A stretch of DNA of 39,558 nucleotides, taken from assembly GCA_004357655.1 (NCBI GenBank), contig SMVQ01000087.1, forward strand, positions 1-39,558. Direction: 5' to 3'. The stretch is from Planctomycetota bacterium. GTDB lineage: Bacteria; Planctomycetota; UBA1135; GCA-002686595. A program made the position numbers and the translations under genes. This document shows positions 25,166 to 32,392 of the stretch, piece after piece. A model generated the notes under the pieces. The model made no database searches and had not been told where the DNA came from. It was given only the letters and a program-made list of their open reading frames with translations. How positions within the stretch are numbered: position 1 is the stretch's first letter; each line of letters begins with the position of its first letter.

Positions 25166-26082
25166 CCCACGAGGTAGTCGAAGATCGCCTCGAGGTCCGC
25201 GTCCGGGCTCTCGAGACTCTTGATCCCGACCCCGAGCTCGGTCGCGAGCGCCGGCAGGTCCTTGAAGAATGTCTCCACGTCGCGCGTCTCGACGTCCAGG
25301 CCGTCGTCGTCATGGAACCGGATCGCGCCGACGTGGTCGAAGCGCAGGAACGCCTCTGCCAGGCGCCGCGGCTCGCGCACGGTCAGGCGCACGCGGCGGG
25401 GGTGGCGCGAGAGCAGGCGGCGGACGTCGCCGACGCTGCCCTGCGCGAGGAGGCGCCCGCGGTGGATGAGCACGATCTCCTGGGTGAGGCTCTGCACCTC
25501 GTGCAGCACGTGGCTCGACAGGAGCACGTGGGTGCCCGCCTCGCCCAGCTCCTTGAACAGCTCGAGCGTCTCGTGCCGCGCGACCGGATCGAGGCCGGAG
25601 AGCGGCTCGTCGACGACGAGCAGCTCGGGCCCGTGGGCGATCGCCTGGGCGAGCCGTGTCCGCTGGCGCATGCCCTTCGAGTACTCGCCGACCTTGCGCT
25701 CCATGGCGTCCTCGAGGTGAACGCGTTCCAGCGCTCGGATGGCGAGCCTATTCGATTCCTTCGCCGAGAAGCCGTAGAGCCGGACGAGCGCCGCGACGAA
25801 CTCGCGCCCGCGCATGTGGTCGTAGAGGGCGTCCTGCTGGGGGCAGAAGCCGATGCGCCGGTACAGCCGGAGATTCGCGAACGGCGTCTCACCGAGGACG
25901 GTGAGCGCGCCGCGCGACGGGCGGATCTCGCCGACGAGGAGCTTCATGAAGGTCGACTTGCCCGCGCCGTTCGGTCCGACGAGTCCCGTGACGCCGCCCT
26001 CGATCGAGACCGAGAGGTCGGAGAGGCCGACGACCTCGCCGTACCAACGCCCGACGTCCTTCGCGACGATGATCGCGCTCAC
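25162..26082 (-). CDS. ABC transporter ATPase of an ABC-2 export system
   Basis: 306 residues from GTG 26082, which overlaps the upstream permease stop (GTGA). Walker A GPNGAGKST (36-44), signature in EYSKGMRQRTRLAQA, Walker B LLVVDE, and H-loop VLLSSHVLHEVQ are intact. The extra C-terminal domain (about 230-306) is usual for DrrA/NatA/CcmA-type ATPases that work with ABC-2 permeases. It lies between two ABC-2 permease genes and probably pairs with the downstream one. Transported compound not predictable. Confidence 0.88.
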   Translation of the reverse strand: MSAIIVAKDVGRWYGEVVGLSDLSVSIEGGVTGLVGPNGAGKSTFMKLLVGEIRPSRGALTVLGETPFANLRLYRRIGFCPQQDALYDHMRGREFVAALVRLYGFSAKESNRLAIRALERVHLEDAMERKVGEYSKGMRQRTRLAQAIAHGPELLVVDEPLSGLDPVARHETLELFKELGEAGTHVLLSSHVLHEVQSLTQEIVLIHRGRLLAQGSVGDVRRLLSRHPRRVRLTVREPRRLAEAFLRFDHVGAIRFHDDDGLDVETRDVETFFKDLPALATELGVGIKSLESPDADLEAIFDYLVG

Positions 26083-26984
26083 GCGACCTCCTCCATGCGC
26101 CGCAGGCGCCACCACAGGACGAACAGCGTCGAGGCGAAGAGCATGGACACGGCGCAGAGCGACGCCTCGGGCGCCCAGTCGTACGACGTCTTTCGCGCGA
26201 ACGCCCAGTCGGCCAGGCGGTCCGTGTTCCGGAACAGGCTGAGCAGGCGATAGCGCGACTCGTGGGTGAGCTGGAAGAGCACGTTGCTGACGGCTTCCGT
26301 GAGGAACACGAGCCCGAACACGGCCGCGAGCGCCAGGGTCTTGCGCTCGACGAGGCTCGACACGGCCAGCACGAGCGCCGTGATGATCGCGATCCAGGCC
26401 GCGGAGAACGCGACGGTCTTCAGGATGACGTCCCACTGGTCCTTGACGTACGACCAGTCCGGCGACGAAAAGGCAGCGATCGTGTTGATCGCGATGGCCG
26501 GCACGAGCAGGGCGAGGCATCCGAACCACGCCGTGGCGAGGAACTTGCCCAGGAGGTAGTCGAGCCGCGTGATCGGACGCGAGAAGTAGAGCAGGTGCGC
26601 TCCGAGGCGCCGGTCCTCGGCGATCATTCCTGCGCCAAACCAGGCTACGGTGAGCAGCACGAAGCCGCGCACGAGGGGGAACGTGAGGAAGCTAACGATC
26701 TGCTCCGCGACCTCGGTGTTCTTCCCCGCCAGGGCGAGGACCATCTGCGCCTGGCCGGCGTCGATGCCCGGCACCTCGCCCTTCTGGAGAGCGTAACTCG
26801 CGTACACGATGAAGCTGAAGATGATCGCCGCCATCGCGGGCGGGCCGAGCATCACGAGCAGCGGGAGCTTCTTCTTGGAGGCCAGCCGGATCCCCGACCA
26901 GGCGATCGTGAGGAAGCGGAACGACCGGGTCGAGAGCGTGCCCTCGAACGGGCGGTAGATCTCGGTGTGGGTGGTGGCCTTCAT
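26079..26984 (-). CDS. ABC-2 type permease
   Basis: 301 residues with about six membrane helices and the ABC-2 pattern GMIAEDRRLGAHLLYFSRPITRLDYLLGKF cut here as GMIAEDRRLGAHLLYFSRPI plus TRLDYLLG. It starts with MKATTHTEIYRPFEG, a longer cytosolic N-terminus than the other permease. ATG 26984 overlaps the preceding ATPase stop (ATGA), and its own stop overlaps the next GTG. Likely partner of the ATPase at 26981-27937. Substrate unknown. Confidence 0.85.
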   Translation of the reverse strand: MKATTHTEIYRPFEGTLSTRSFRFLTIAWSGIRLASKKKLPLLVMLGPPAMAAIIFSFIVYASYALQKGEVPGIDAGQAQMVLALAGKNTEVAEQIVSFLTFPLVRGFVLLTVAWFGAGMIAEDRRLGAHLLYFSRPITRLDYLLGKFLATAWFGCLALLVPAIAINTIAAFSSPDWSYVKDQWDVILKTVAFSAAWIAIITALVLAVSSLVERKTLALAAVFGLVFLTEAVSNVLFQLTHESRYRLLSLFRNTDRLADWAFARKTSYDWAPEASLCAVSMLFASTLFVLWWRLRRMEEVA

Positions 26985-27937
26985 GCGCTCGCCGTCTTCC
27001 CGGCCTGTTCGTGCTCGTTCACGGCCTGGAGGAACACTTGCTCGAGGGTGGAGCGCACGGGCGCCAGCGCGGTCACCGAGGCGCCCACCCGCGCGGCGAT
27101 CGCGAAGATCGGGTCGGCGTCCTCGGCGCGGCCGTCGAGCTGGATCGTGAGCGTGCCCAGCTCGCCGCTCTCGCAGCCGTAGCCCGCCTCGCGCAGGGCG
27201 GCGGTGAACCGCTCGGTCTCGCCCTCGACGCGCGCGCTCAGCAGCAGGCCGTCGGATCGCGTCATCTCCTCGATCGCTCCTTCCGCAGCCACCTGCCCGC
27301 GGTTGAGGACGACGATCCGGTCGCAGGTCTTCTCCACATCGGGCAGGAGGTGCGAGCAGAGCAGGATGTTCTTCCCCTGTGCGTGGCCGAGGTCGTGCAC
27401 GAGCTCCAGCATGTGCCGCCGCCCCTTGGGGTCGAGCCCGTTCGTCGGCTCGTCGAGGAGCAGGATGTCCGGGTCGTGGACGAGCGCCTGCGCGAGCTTC
27501 AGGCGCTGCTTCATGCCCGTCGAGTACTCGTCGAGCCCGCGGTAGCGCGCCTCCTCCAGCTCGACGTAGTTGAGCGCCTCGTGCGCGCGGGTCATCGCGT
27601 CCTGCTTCGACATGCCCGTGATGCGCCCGAGCGTCGCCACGAGGTCGACGCCCGTCATGCCGGGCATGAGGCAGTCGCCCTCCGGCATGTACCCGACGAC
27701 GCGCCGCACGGCCAGGCGGTCGGCGCGCTTGCGTGGGTTGAAGCCGGCGACGAGCGCCTCGCCCCCCGTCGGCTTCAACAGTCCCAGCAGAAGTTTTATG
27801 AGCGTCGTCTTGCCCGAGCCGTTCGGGCCGAGCAGGCCCACGGCGCCGCGTGGAATGTCGGCGGTCACGCCGTCCAGGGCGCGTACGTCCCCGAAGTGCT
27901 TCTCCAGCCCGCGCAGGGTGATGATCGGGTCGGTCAT
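26981..27937 (-). CDS. ABC transporter ATPase of an ABC-2 export system
   Basis: 318 residues from ATG 27937 (MTDPIITLRGLEKHFG). Walker A GPNGSGKTT (37-45), signature EYSTGMKQRLKLAQAL, Walker B ILLLDEPTNGLDPKGR and H-loop LLCSHLLPDVE are complete, with the C-terminal domain of the NatA/CcmA type. The frame continues upstream to 28039 but that part is Ser/Pro-rich and overlaps the importer permease. The gene starts 28 bp after the last PhnE-like gene, so the importer and exporters may share one transcript. Confidence 0.9.
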   Translation of the reverse strand: MTDPIITLRGLEKHFGDVRALDGVTADIPRGAVGLLGPNGSGKTTLIKLLLGLLKPTGGEALVAGFNPRKRADRLAVRRVVGYMPEGDCLMPGMTGVDLVATLGRITGMSKQDAMTRAHEALNYVELEEARYRGLDEYSTGMKQRLKLAQALVHDPDILLLDEPTNGLDPKGRRHMLELVHDLGHAQGKNILLCSHLLPDVEKTCDRIVVLNRGQVAAEGAIEEMTRSDGLLLSARVEGETERFTAALREAGYGCESGELGTLTIQLDGRAEDADPIFAIAARVGASVTALAPVRSTLEQVFLQAVNEHEQAGKTASA

Positions 27938-27965
27938 GTGGGGCGGGGAGCTCGGCGGGTCGAGG

Positions 27966-28928
27966 TCAAGAGCCCCGTCGGGCGGAAGCGCGTGCCAGGG
28001 TGGAGAGGATGTCGCTCGCGATGACGATGCACGCTCCAAGCGCTACGAGCAAGAGCATCTCGTCATACCGGTGTCGTGCGCGCGCGTCCTGGATCCAGTA
28101 GCCGAGCGAGACGACGCCCAGCATCCCCAGTACGGTCGCCTCGCGCACACATGTCTCGAATCTATAGAAGAAATAGAGCAGGAGCCGCGGGAGGGCCAGG
28201 GGCAGGATCGCCACGCCCGTGAGCTGGCGCCGGCTCGCGCCCAGCATCCGGAGCGCACGCAAGGGCGCGGCGTCCAGGTTCTCGATCGTGTCGGCCCCGA
28301 GCCGTCCGAGGATTCCGGCGTTATGGATGGCGAGCGCGAGCACGACCGGCCAGGCGCTGGGGCCCAGCATGGCGAGCAGGAGGAACGCCCACACGTACTC
28401 GGGCACCGCGCGCAGTGCGACGAGCAGGAGGCGCGTGAGCGTGGTGAGCGCGCGCCAGCCGGGCCCGTGCCGGCAGTTGTCGCCGCAGAGCTGGTAGGGA
28501 TCGCGCGTGGCGAGCGTGCGCGACGCGAGCGGCGCGAGGAGCGTGGCCACCGCCGCGGCCAGCACGACGGCGAGGATCGAGATCCACAGCGTCGCGAGCA
28601 TCGCGCTCCACCCGTGGTCGGCGAGGATCGCGCCGGCCCAATCGAAGAGCCCACGCCACGAGAAGCCGGCTTCGCGCAGGGGCGCGGGCATCGCCTCCTC
28701 GGTGAGGAAGCGCTCGAGGTTGGCGCGCCGCCGCGCGCTGAACAGCTCGCCCGTCGCGATTTCGCCCGAGCCGAAGCGCACGCCCAGGACCTCCACGCGC
28801 GGGCTCCAGGCCCAGGCGGCGAGCAGCGCGAGGCCGGCGACCGTCCAGCGCACGAGTCGGCTGCGCGGCCGCCGCCGATGGAGCGCGCGGATCGCGCTGC
28901 GCGGGTCGAGCTCGCGTGCGCCGTTCAT
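27966..28928 (-). CDS. PhnE-like ABC importer permease (second subunit)
   Basis: 320 residues, about six membrane helices after a basic N-terminus (RSAIRALHRRRPRSRLVRW). The EAA-type loop reads DTIENLDAAPLRALRMLGAS, followed by FYRFETCVREATVLGMLG, which matches PhnE of phosphonate/phosphite-type importers (usual: FEVNVRxATVLGxVG). A short CGDNCRHGPG loop between helices is unusual. ATG 28928 overlaps the stop of the other PhnE-like gene (ATGA). Two different PhnE subunits imply a heterodimeric channel. Partner proteins are at 28925-31518. Confidence 0.87.
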   Translation of the reverse strand: MNGARELDPRSAIRALHRRRPRSRLVRWTVAGLALLAAWAWSPRVEVLGVRFGSGEIATGELFSARRRANLERFLTEEAMPAPLREAGFSWRGLFDWAGAILADHGWSAMLATLWISILAVVLAAAVATLLAPLASRTLATRDPYQLCGDNCRHGPGWRALTTLTRLLLVALRAVPEYVWAFLLLAMLGPSAWPVVLALAIHNAGILGRLGADTIENLDAAPLRALRMLGASRRQLTGVAILPLALPRLLLYFFYRFETCVREATVLGMLGVVSLGYWIQDARARHRYDEMLLLVALGACIVIASDILSTLARASARRGS

Positions 28929-29803
28929 GCGACGAACCTCTGGCGCAGGCGCGTGCTCCAACTCTCGAGCACGAGCGCGAGGATGAGCAGCGCGTACAGG
29001 TACGTCCAGACCTCGCGGTAGTGCAGGTTCTCGAACGAAGCGCGCAGGTAGTAGCCGAGCGTCGGGTAGCCGAAGAACCCGAGGATCGCGGACGAGCGGA
29101 TGGCGCACTCGTAGCGGTAGAAAGCGTACGCGGTCATGTCGGGCAGGGCGCGCGGCAGGATCCCGTGCAGGAAGACCTGCACCGGCGCGGCGCCCGTGGC
29201 GCGCAGGCCCGCGGCCGAGTCGCGCGGCGCCTCGTCGAGCATCTCCGAGAAGACCTTCGCGAGCGTACCCGTGTAAGGGATCGCGATCGCCAGCACCGCG
29301 CTCGCCGTGTTCAGTCCGAAAGCGACGAGAAACAGCACGGCCCAGAGCAGCTCGTGCACGGAGCGCATCCCGATGATGAGCGTGCGCGTCGCGCCTTGGA
29401 CGCTGCGGGCCAGGGTGCGCGAGAGGCGCGACGCGCGCGTGGCGGGGTCGCCGCTCCACCCGACACTCGAAGCGAGGAAGCCGAGCACGAGCCCGATGGG
29501 GAGCGCGAGGCTCATCGCCGCTGTCGCGAAGACGATCGTGCGCACCGTCGCGTCGAGCACCTTCAGCAGGAACGGCCGCGCCCCGTCGGGGACGCCGGCG
29601 CCCTCGTAGTCGAGCGCCGGCCGCCATGCCGCCGCGAAGAAGTCGCGCGCGATCCCCGCGCCGCCGGTCGGCACGAGTTGCGCGGGGGAGAGGCCGAGCG
29701 CGAACCACGCGACCAGCCCGGCGGCGACGATGGCGAGGATCGTGCGTCCGCGCCGCCCCAGCGGAAAGGGCCGTCGCTGCCTGCTGGTGCCCACTCCGAC
29801 CAC
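28925..29803 (-). CDS. PhnE-like ABC importer permease (first subunit)
   Basis: 292 residues from GTG 29803, directly after the TAG of the ATPase gene. About six membrane helices. The coupling loop reads MLDEAPRDSAAGLRATGAAP and is followed by YAFYRYECAIRSSAILGFFG, the PhnE pattern. It should pair with the permease at 27966-28928, the ATPase at 29804-30601 and the PhnD-like binding protein at 30619-31518. Confidence 0.87.
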   Translation of the reverse strand: MVGVGTSRQRRPFPLGRRGRTILAIVAAGLVAWFALGLSPAQLVPTGGAGIARDFFAAAWRPALDYEGAGVPDGARPFLLKVLDATVRTIVFATAAMSLALPIGLVLGFLASSVGWSGDPATRASRLSRTLARSVQGATRTLIIGMRSVHELLWAVLFLVAFGLNTASAVLAIAIPYTGTLAKVFSEMLDEAPRDSAAGLRATGAAPVQVFLHGILPRALPDMTAYAFYRYECAIRSSAILGFFGYPTLGYYLRASFENLHYREVWTYLYALLILALVLESWSTRLRQRFVA

Positions 29804-30601
29804 CTAGGACCTCGCCGAATCGTCGGCGCTGCTCAGCTCCGATTCCAGCTCGTCCGCGAGCCGGAACAGCGCCGTGAGCTCCGTTTCCGCCACGTTATCC
29901 GACGGTGCGTCGAACACCGTCCGCCCCGCACGGAGCCCCACGATGCGCGGGAACATGCGGGCGAGGTCCAGGTCGTGCAGGGAGACGACGAGCGTGAGCC
30001 CGCGCTCCGCCGCCACGCCGGTGATCAGCTCCACGAGGTCGAGCGCCCGGGCCCGGTCGACCGACGCGAAAGGTTCGTCCGCGAGGAGCGCGCTCGGATC
30101 CTGGAACAGCGCGCGCGCGAGCGCCACGCGCTGCTGTTCGCCGCCCGACAGCGTGTCCGTGCGCTCGAACAGCTTGTCGGGAATGCCGACGCGCTCGAGC
30201 AGGGCGTACACGCGATCGATGTCCGCGCGCTTCGGGAACAGCATCGAACGCGCGGCCGCGAAGAGTCCGCGCTCCCCCAGCTTGCCCGCGACGACGTTCT
30301 GCGACACGCGCAGGTTCGGGACGAGCGAGTGGTCCTGGTGCACGAAGCCGACGTGCGATCGCACCCGGCGCAGGGCGCGCACCGGGAGCGCGCCGAGGTC
30401 CTGACCGTTCACGAGGACCGTCCCCGACGATGCGGTCACCGTCCCATTGAGCAGCCGCAGGAGCGTGGTCTTGCCCGCCCCGCTCGGCCCCACGAACGCC
30501 ACGGCTTCACCCGCGGCGATCGTGAGCTCGATGTCCGTCAGGACCGGGGTCCCGTCGAATGCGACGGAGGCGCCGCGGATTTCGAAGGCTGCGTGGGGCA
30601 G
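29804..30601 (-). CDS. PhnC-like ABC importer ATPase, probable CTG start
   Basis: 265 residues if read from CTG 30601. Walker A GPSGAGKTT (38-46), LSGGEQQRVALARAL, Walker B ALLADEPFASVD and H-loop VVSLHDLDLA are intact, as in PhnC ATPases. The first ATG/GTG/TTG in frame is GTG 30502, which would leave only four residues before Walker A and remove strand 1 and the A-loop Phe. The frame is open upstream to a stop at 30650-30652 and codes normal family sequence (FEIRGASVAFDGTPVLTDIE). CTG 30601 has GAGG seven bases upstream; CTG 30622 overlaps the binding-protein stop (CTGA) like other junctions here. Either is a non-canonical start. Confidence 0.85.
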   Translation of the reverse strand: MPHAAFEIRGASVAFDGTPVLTDIELTIAAGEAVAFVGPSGAGKTTLLRLLNGTVTASSGTVLVNGQDLGALPVRALRRVRSHVGFVHQDHSLVPNLRVSQNVVAGKLGERGLFAAARSMLFPKRADIDRVYALLERVGIPDKLFERTDTLSGGEQQRVALARALFQDPSALLADEPFASVDRARALDLVELITGVAAERGLTLVVSLHDLDLARMFPRIVGLRAGRTVFDAPSDNVAETELTALFRLADELESELSSADDSARS

Positions 30602-30618
30602 GGGTTCGCCTCGGCGGA

Positions 30619-31518
30619 TCAGCGGAGGAACTCGAGCTCCACCGCGATGTCATGGATCGGTTGGAAGTCGGCGTTCGTGGCCTCGATGAGGCCCTCCTCA
30701 CGCTGCATGGCGGCGAGGAGCGCGGGGTCCCGGGCCGCCACGAGCGCCGCCTGCAAGCGGTCGATCGTGCCCGGACCGAATCGCTCGTCGAGCACGGGGT
30801 GCGCCGTCCAATTGTAGTCGGGGTACTCGGGCGTGACCCAGATCACGCGGCAGAGCTCGGGCTCGAGCAGGCCCTCGGCCACCATCGCGTCGTAGCGCTT
30901 GTAGCTCAAGGCGCCGGCCTGGAACGTCCCGGCCTCCACGAGCTTGGCCGTGTTGTCGTGGTTGCCCGAGTAGGTATTCGGCGCGCCGAAGAACTCCGGG
31001 GGGGACTGCTGCGTGTTCTGGCGGATGAAGTACTCCGGCATCAGGCGGCCCGAGGTGGAGGTGTCCGAGCCGAACGTGAAGCGCATGCCCGCGAGCTCCA
31101 TCGGGAACGTCTCGCTCAGGGTGAGGGCGGTGCTCGCGTGGGCGACGAAGTAGCTCTTGAAGGCCGGGTCGATCCGGCCCTGCGCGATCGCCCGGGCGCC
31201 CGGCACCGCGGCGCGGGCCTGTGCGCCCGTGAGGCCGCCGAACCACGCGAGCTGGACGTCCCCGTTCCGGAAGGCCTCGACGGAGGCGGAGTAGTCCGCC
31301 GCGGGGACGTACTCGACGGGGATGCCGAGCGTCTCCGCGAGGTAGCGCGCGACGACGTCGTACTTCTCGGCCAGCTCGGTCGTGTTCGCGTCGGGGATGG
31401 CGCTGAACCGCAGCACCGCGGGTTTCGTGGAGCTCTGGACGGTGCAGGCCGCGAGGGCGAGGAGGCAGGCGACGGCGGTACGCCGGCACCCGGGAGCGGT
31501 GTGTTCTGGTCCGACCAT
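30619..31518 (-). CDS. PhnD-like lipoprotein, putative selenate/oxyanion ABC binding protein
   Basis: 299 residues from ATG 31518, with a lipobox LAAC (Cys25). The mature part begins LRFSAIPDANTTELAEKYDV and continues VEYVPAADYSASVEAF, DVQLAWFGGLTGAQAR, FGSDTSTSGRLMPEYFI, YSGNHDNTAKLVEAG and PDYNWTAHPVLD. This is the PhnD fold. The combination of SAIPD..TEL, LAWFGG.T.xQAR, SxTSGxLMPxYF and DYNWT is what I recall for the family named putative selenate ABC transporter substrate-binding protein (TIGR04553), rather than classical phosphonate binders. Nearby selenium genes support that reading, but phosphite or phosphonate remains possible. First gene of the eight-gene run; 220 bp upstream separates it from the divergent molybdoenzyme operon. 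Confidence 0.83.
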   Translation of the reverse strand: MVGPEHTAPGCRRTAVACLLALAACTVQSSTKPAVLRFSAIPDANTTELAEKYDVVARYLAETLGIPVEYVPAADYSASVEAFRNGDVQLAWFGGLTGAQARAAVPGARAIAQGRIDPAFKSYFVAHASTALTLSETFPMELAGMRFTFGSDTSTSGRLMPEYFIRQNTQQSPPEFFGAPNTYSGNHDNTAKLVEAGTFQAGALSYKRYDAMVAEGLLEPELCRVIWVTPEYPDYNWTAHPVLDERFGPGTIDRLQAALVAARDPALLAAMQREEGLIEATNADFQPIHDIAVELEFLR

Positions 31519-31611
31519 GGATGGACGGCGACCGGTGGAGACGGGGCACGGACCCCGGTCGTCGGGGGCGGAATGTAGCAAACGCGGCGCGTCGGGCCGC
31601 CGCGAACGTAA

Positions 31612-31635
31612 GGGAGGAGTCGGGACGATCCTCCC
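31612..31635. promoter_or_regulatory. Inverted repeat in the divergent spacer of importer and molybdoenzyme operons
   Basis: GGGAGGA (31612-31618) pairs perfectly with TCCTCCC (31629-31635) across a 10-base loop, about midway between the two divergent starts. It could be an operator for either side or a leader hairpin. Confidence 0.3.
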
Positions 31636-31660
31636 GGTGGCGGGGACCCCGGCAGGGCCC

Positions 31661-31666
31661 TAGAAT
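31661..31666 (+). promoter_or_regulatory. Possible -10 box of the PaoABC-like operon
   Basis: TAGAAT, an AT-rich hexamer in GC-rich sequence, 73 bp upstream of the start at 31739. No clear -35 hexamer is seen at 17 bp. Weak evidence. Confidence 0.2.
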
Positions 31667-31738
31667 CCTGGCAGGACTCGCGCACCGCGGCCCTCGCTCC
31701 CCGTCGATCCCCACTCGTCGATTCCCACCGGAGAAGGC

Positions 31739-32392
31739 ATGGCTGAACCCAAGGACCCGGCGCCGACCAGGGACACCCTGTCGCGCCGGACGTTTCTCAA
31801 GAGCGCCGGAGGCGTGGCCGCGGGCGGCATGCTGACGAGCCAGCTCGCGGCCGAGCCGGAGGCGACGCCGCTCAAGGCGACAGCCGGACGGACGCTCGCC
31901 GGCGACGTGACGATCGAGCTCGACCTGAACGGCCGCAAGCACGAGGTCACGGTCGAGCCGCGCACGACCCTGCTCAGCGCTCTGCGCCACCGCATCGAGC
32001 CCCCGCACACGGGGACGAAGGAGGTCTGCGACCAGGGCAACTGCGGCGCGTGTACGGTGATCGTCGACGGGCGCCCCGCGTACGCGTGCATGCTGCTCGC
32101 CGTCGACCTCGTCGGGCGGAAGCTCCGGACGGTGGAGGGCCTGGGCTCGGTCGAGAACCTGTCGCCCGTGCAAGCGGCCTTCTGCGAGCACGACGCGCTC
32201 ATGTGCGGGTTCTGCACGCCCGGGTTCGTCGTGGCGACGACGGCCTGCCTCGAGCGCAGACCCGACGCTGACCTGGCGACGATCAAGCGCGAGCTCTCCG
32301 GCAACCTCTGCCGCTGCGGCACCTACCCGTTCATCTTCGACGCGGCCGAGACCGCCCGGGCTGCCATGGCCCCGAAGAAGGGAGGCAAGTGA
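31739..32392 (+). CDS. PaoA-like [2Fe-2S] subunit of periplasmic aldehyde oxidoreductase, Tat-exported
   Basis: 217 residues. The N-terminus LSRRTFLKSAGGVAAGG carries a Tat motif (RR 16-17), as in E. coli PaoA. The plant-ferredoxin-type cluster is bound by Cys97, Cys102, Cys105 (CDQGNCGAC) and Cys117; the helical-domain cluster by Cys156, Cys159 (CGFC), Cys191 and Cys193 (CRC). These two [2Fe-2S] centres carry electrons between molybdenum and FAD in xanthine-oxidase-family enzymes. GGAGAAGG just upstream supports ATG 31739. Its stop overlaps the start of the large subunit. The only Tat signal in the trio means the complex is probably exported as one folded unit. Confidence 0.92.
   Translation: MAEPKDPAPTRDTLSRRTFLKSAGGVAAGGMLTSQLAAEPEATPLKATAGRTLAGDVTIELDLNGRKHEVTVEPRTTLLSALRHRIEPPHTGTKEVCDQGNCGACTVIVDGRPAYACMLLAVDLVGRKLRTVEGLGSVENLSPVQAAFCEHDALMCGFCTPGFVVATTACLERRPDADLATIKRELSGNLCRCGTYPFIFDAAETARAAMAPKKGGK

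Noticed and set aside
29804-30502. PhnC-like ATPase starting at GTG 30502
   Set aside because: It would delete the first beta-strand and A-loop that are encoded in frame just upstream.
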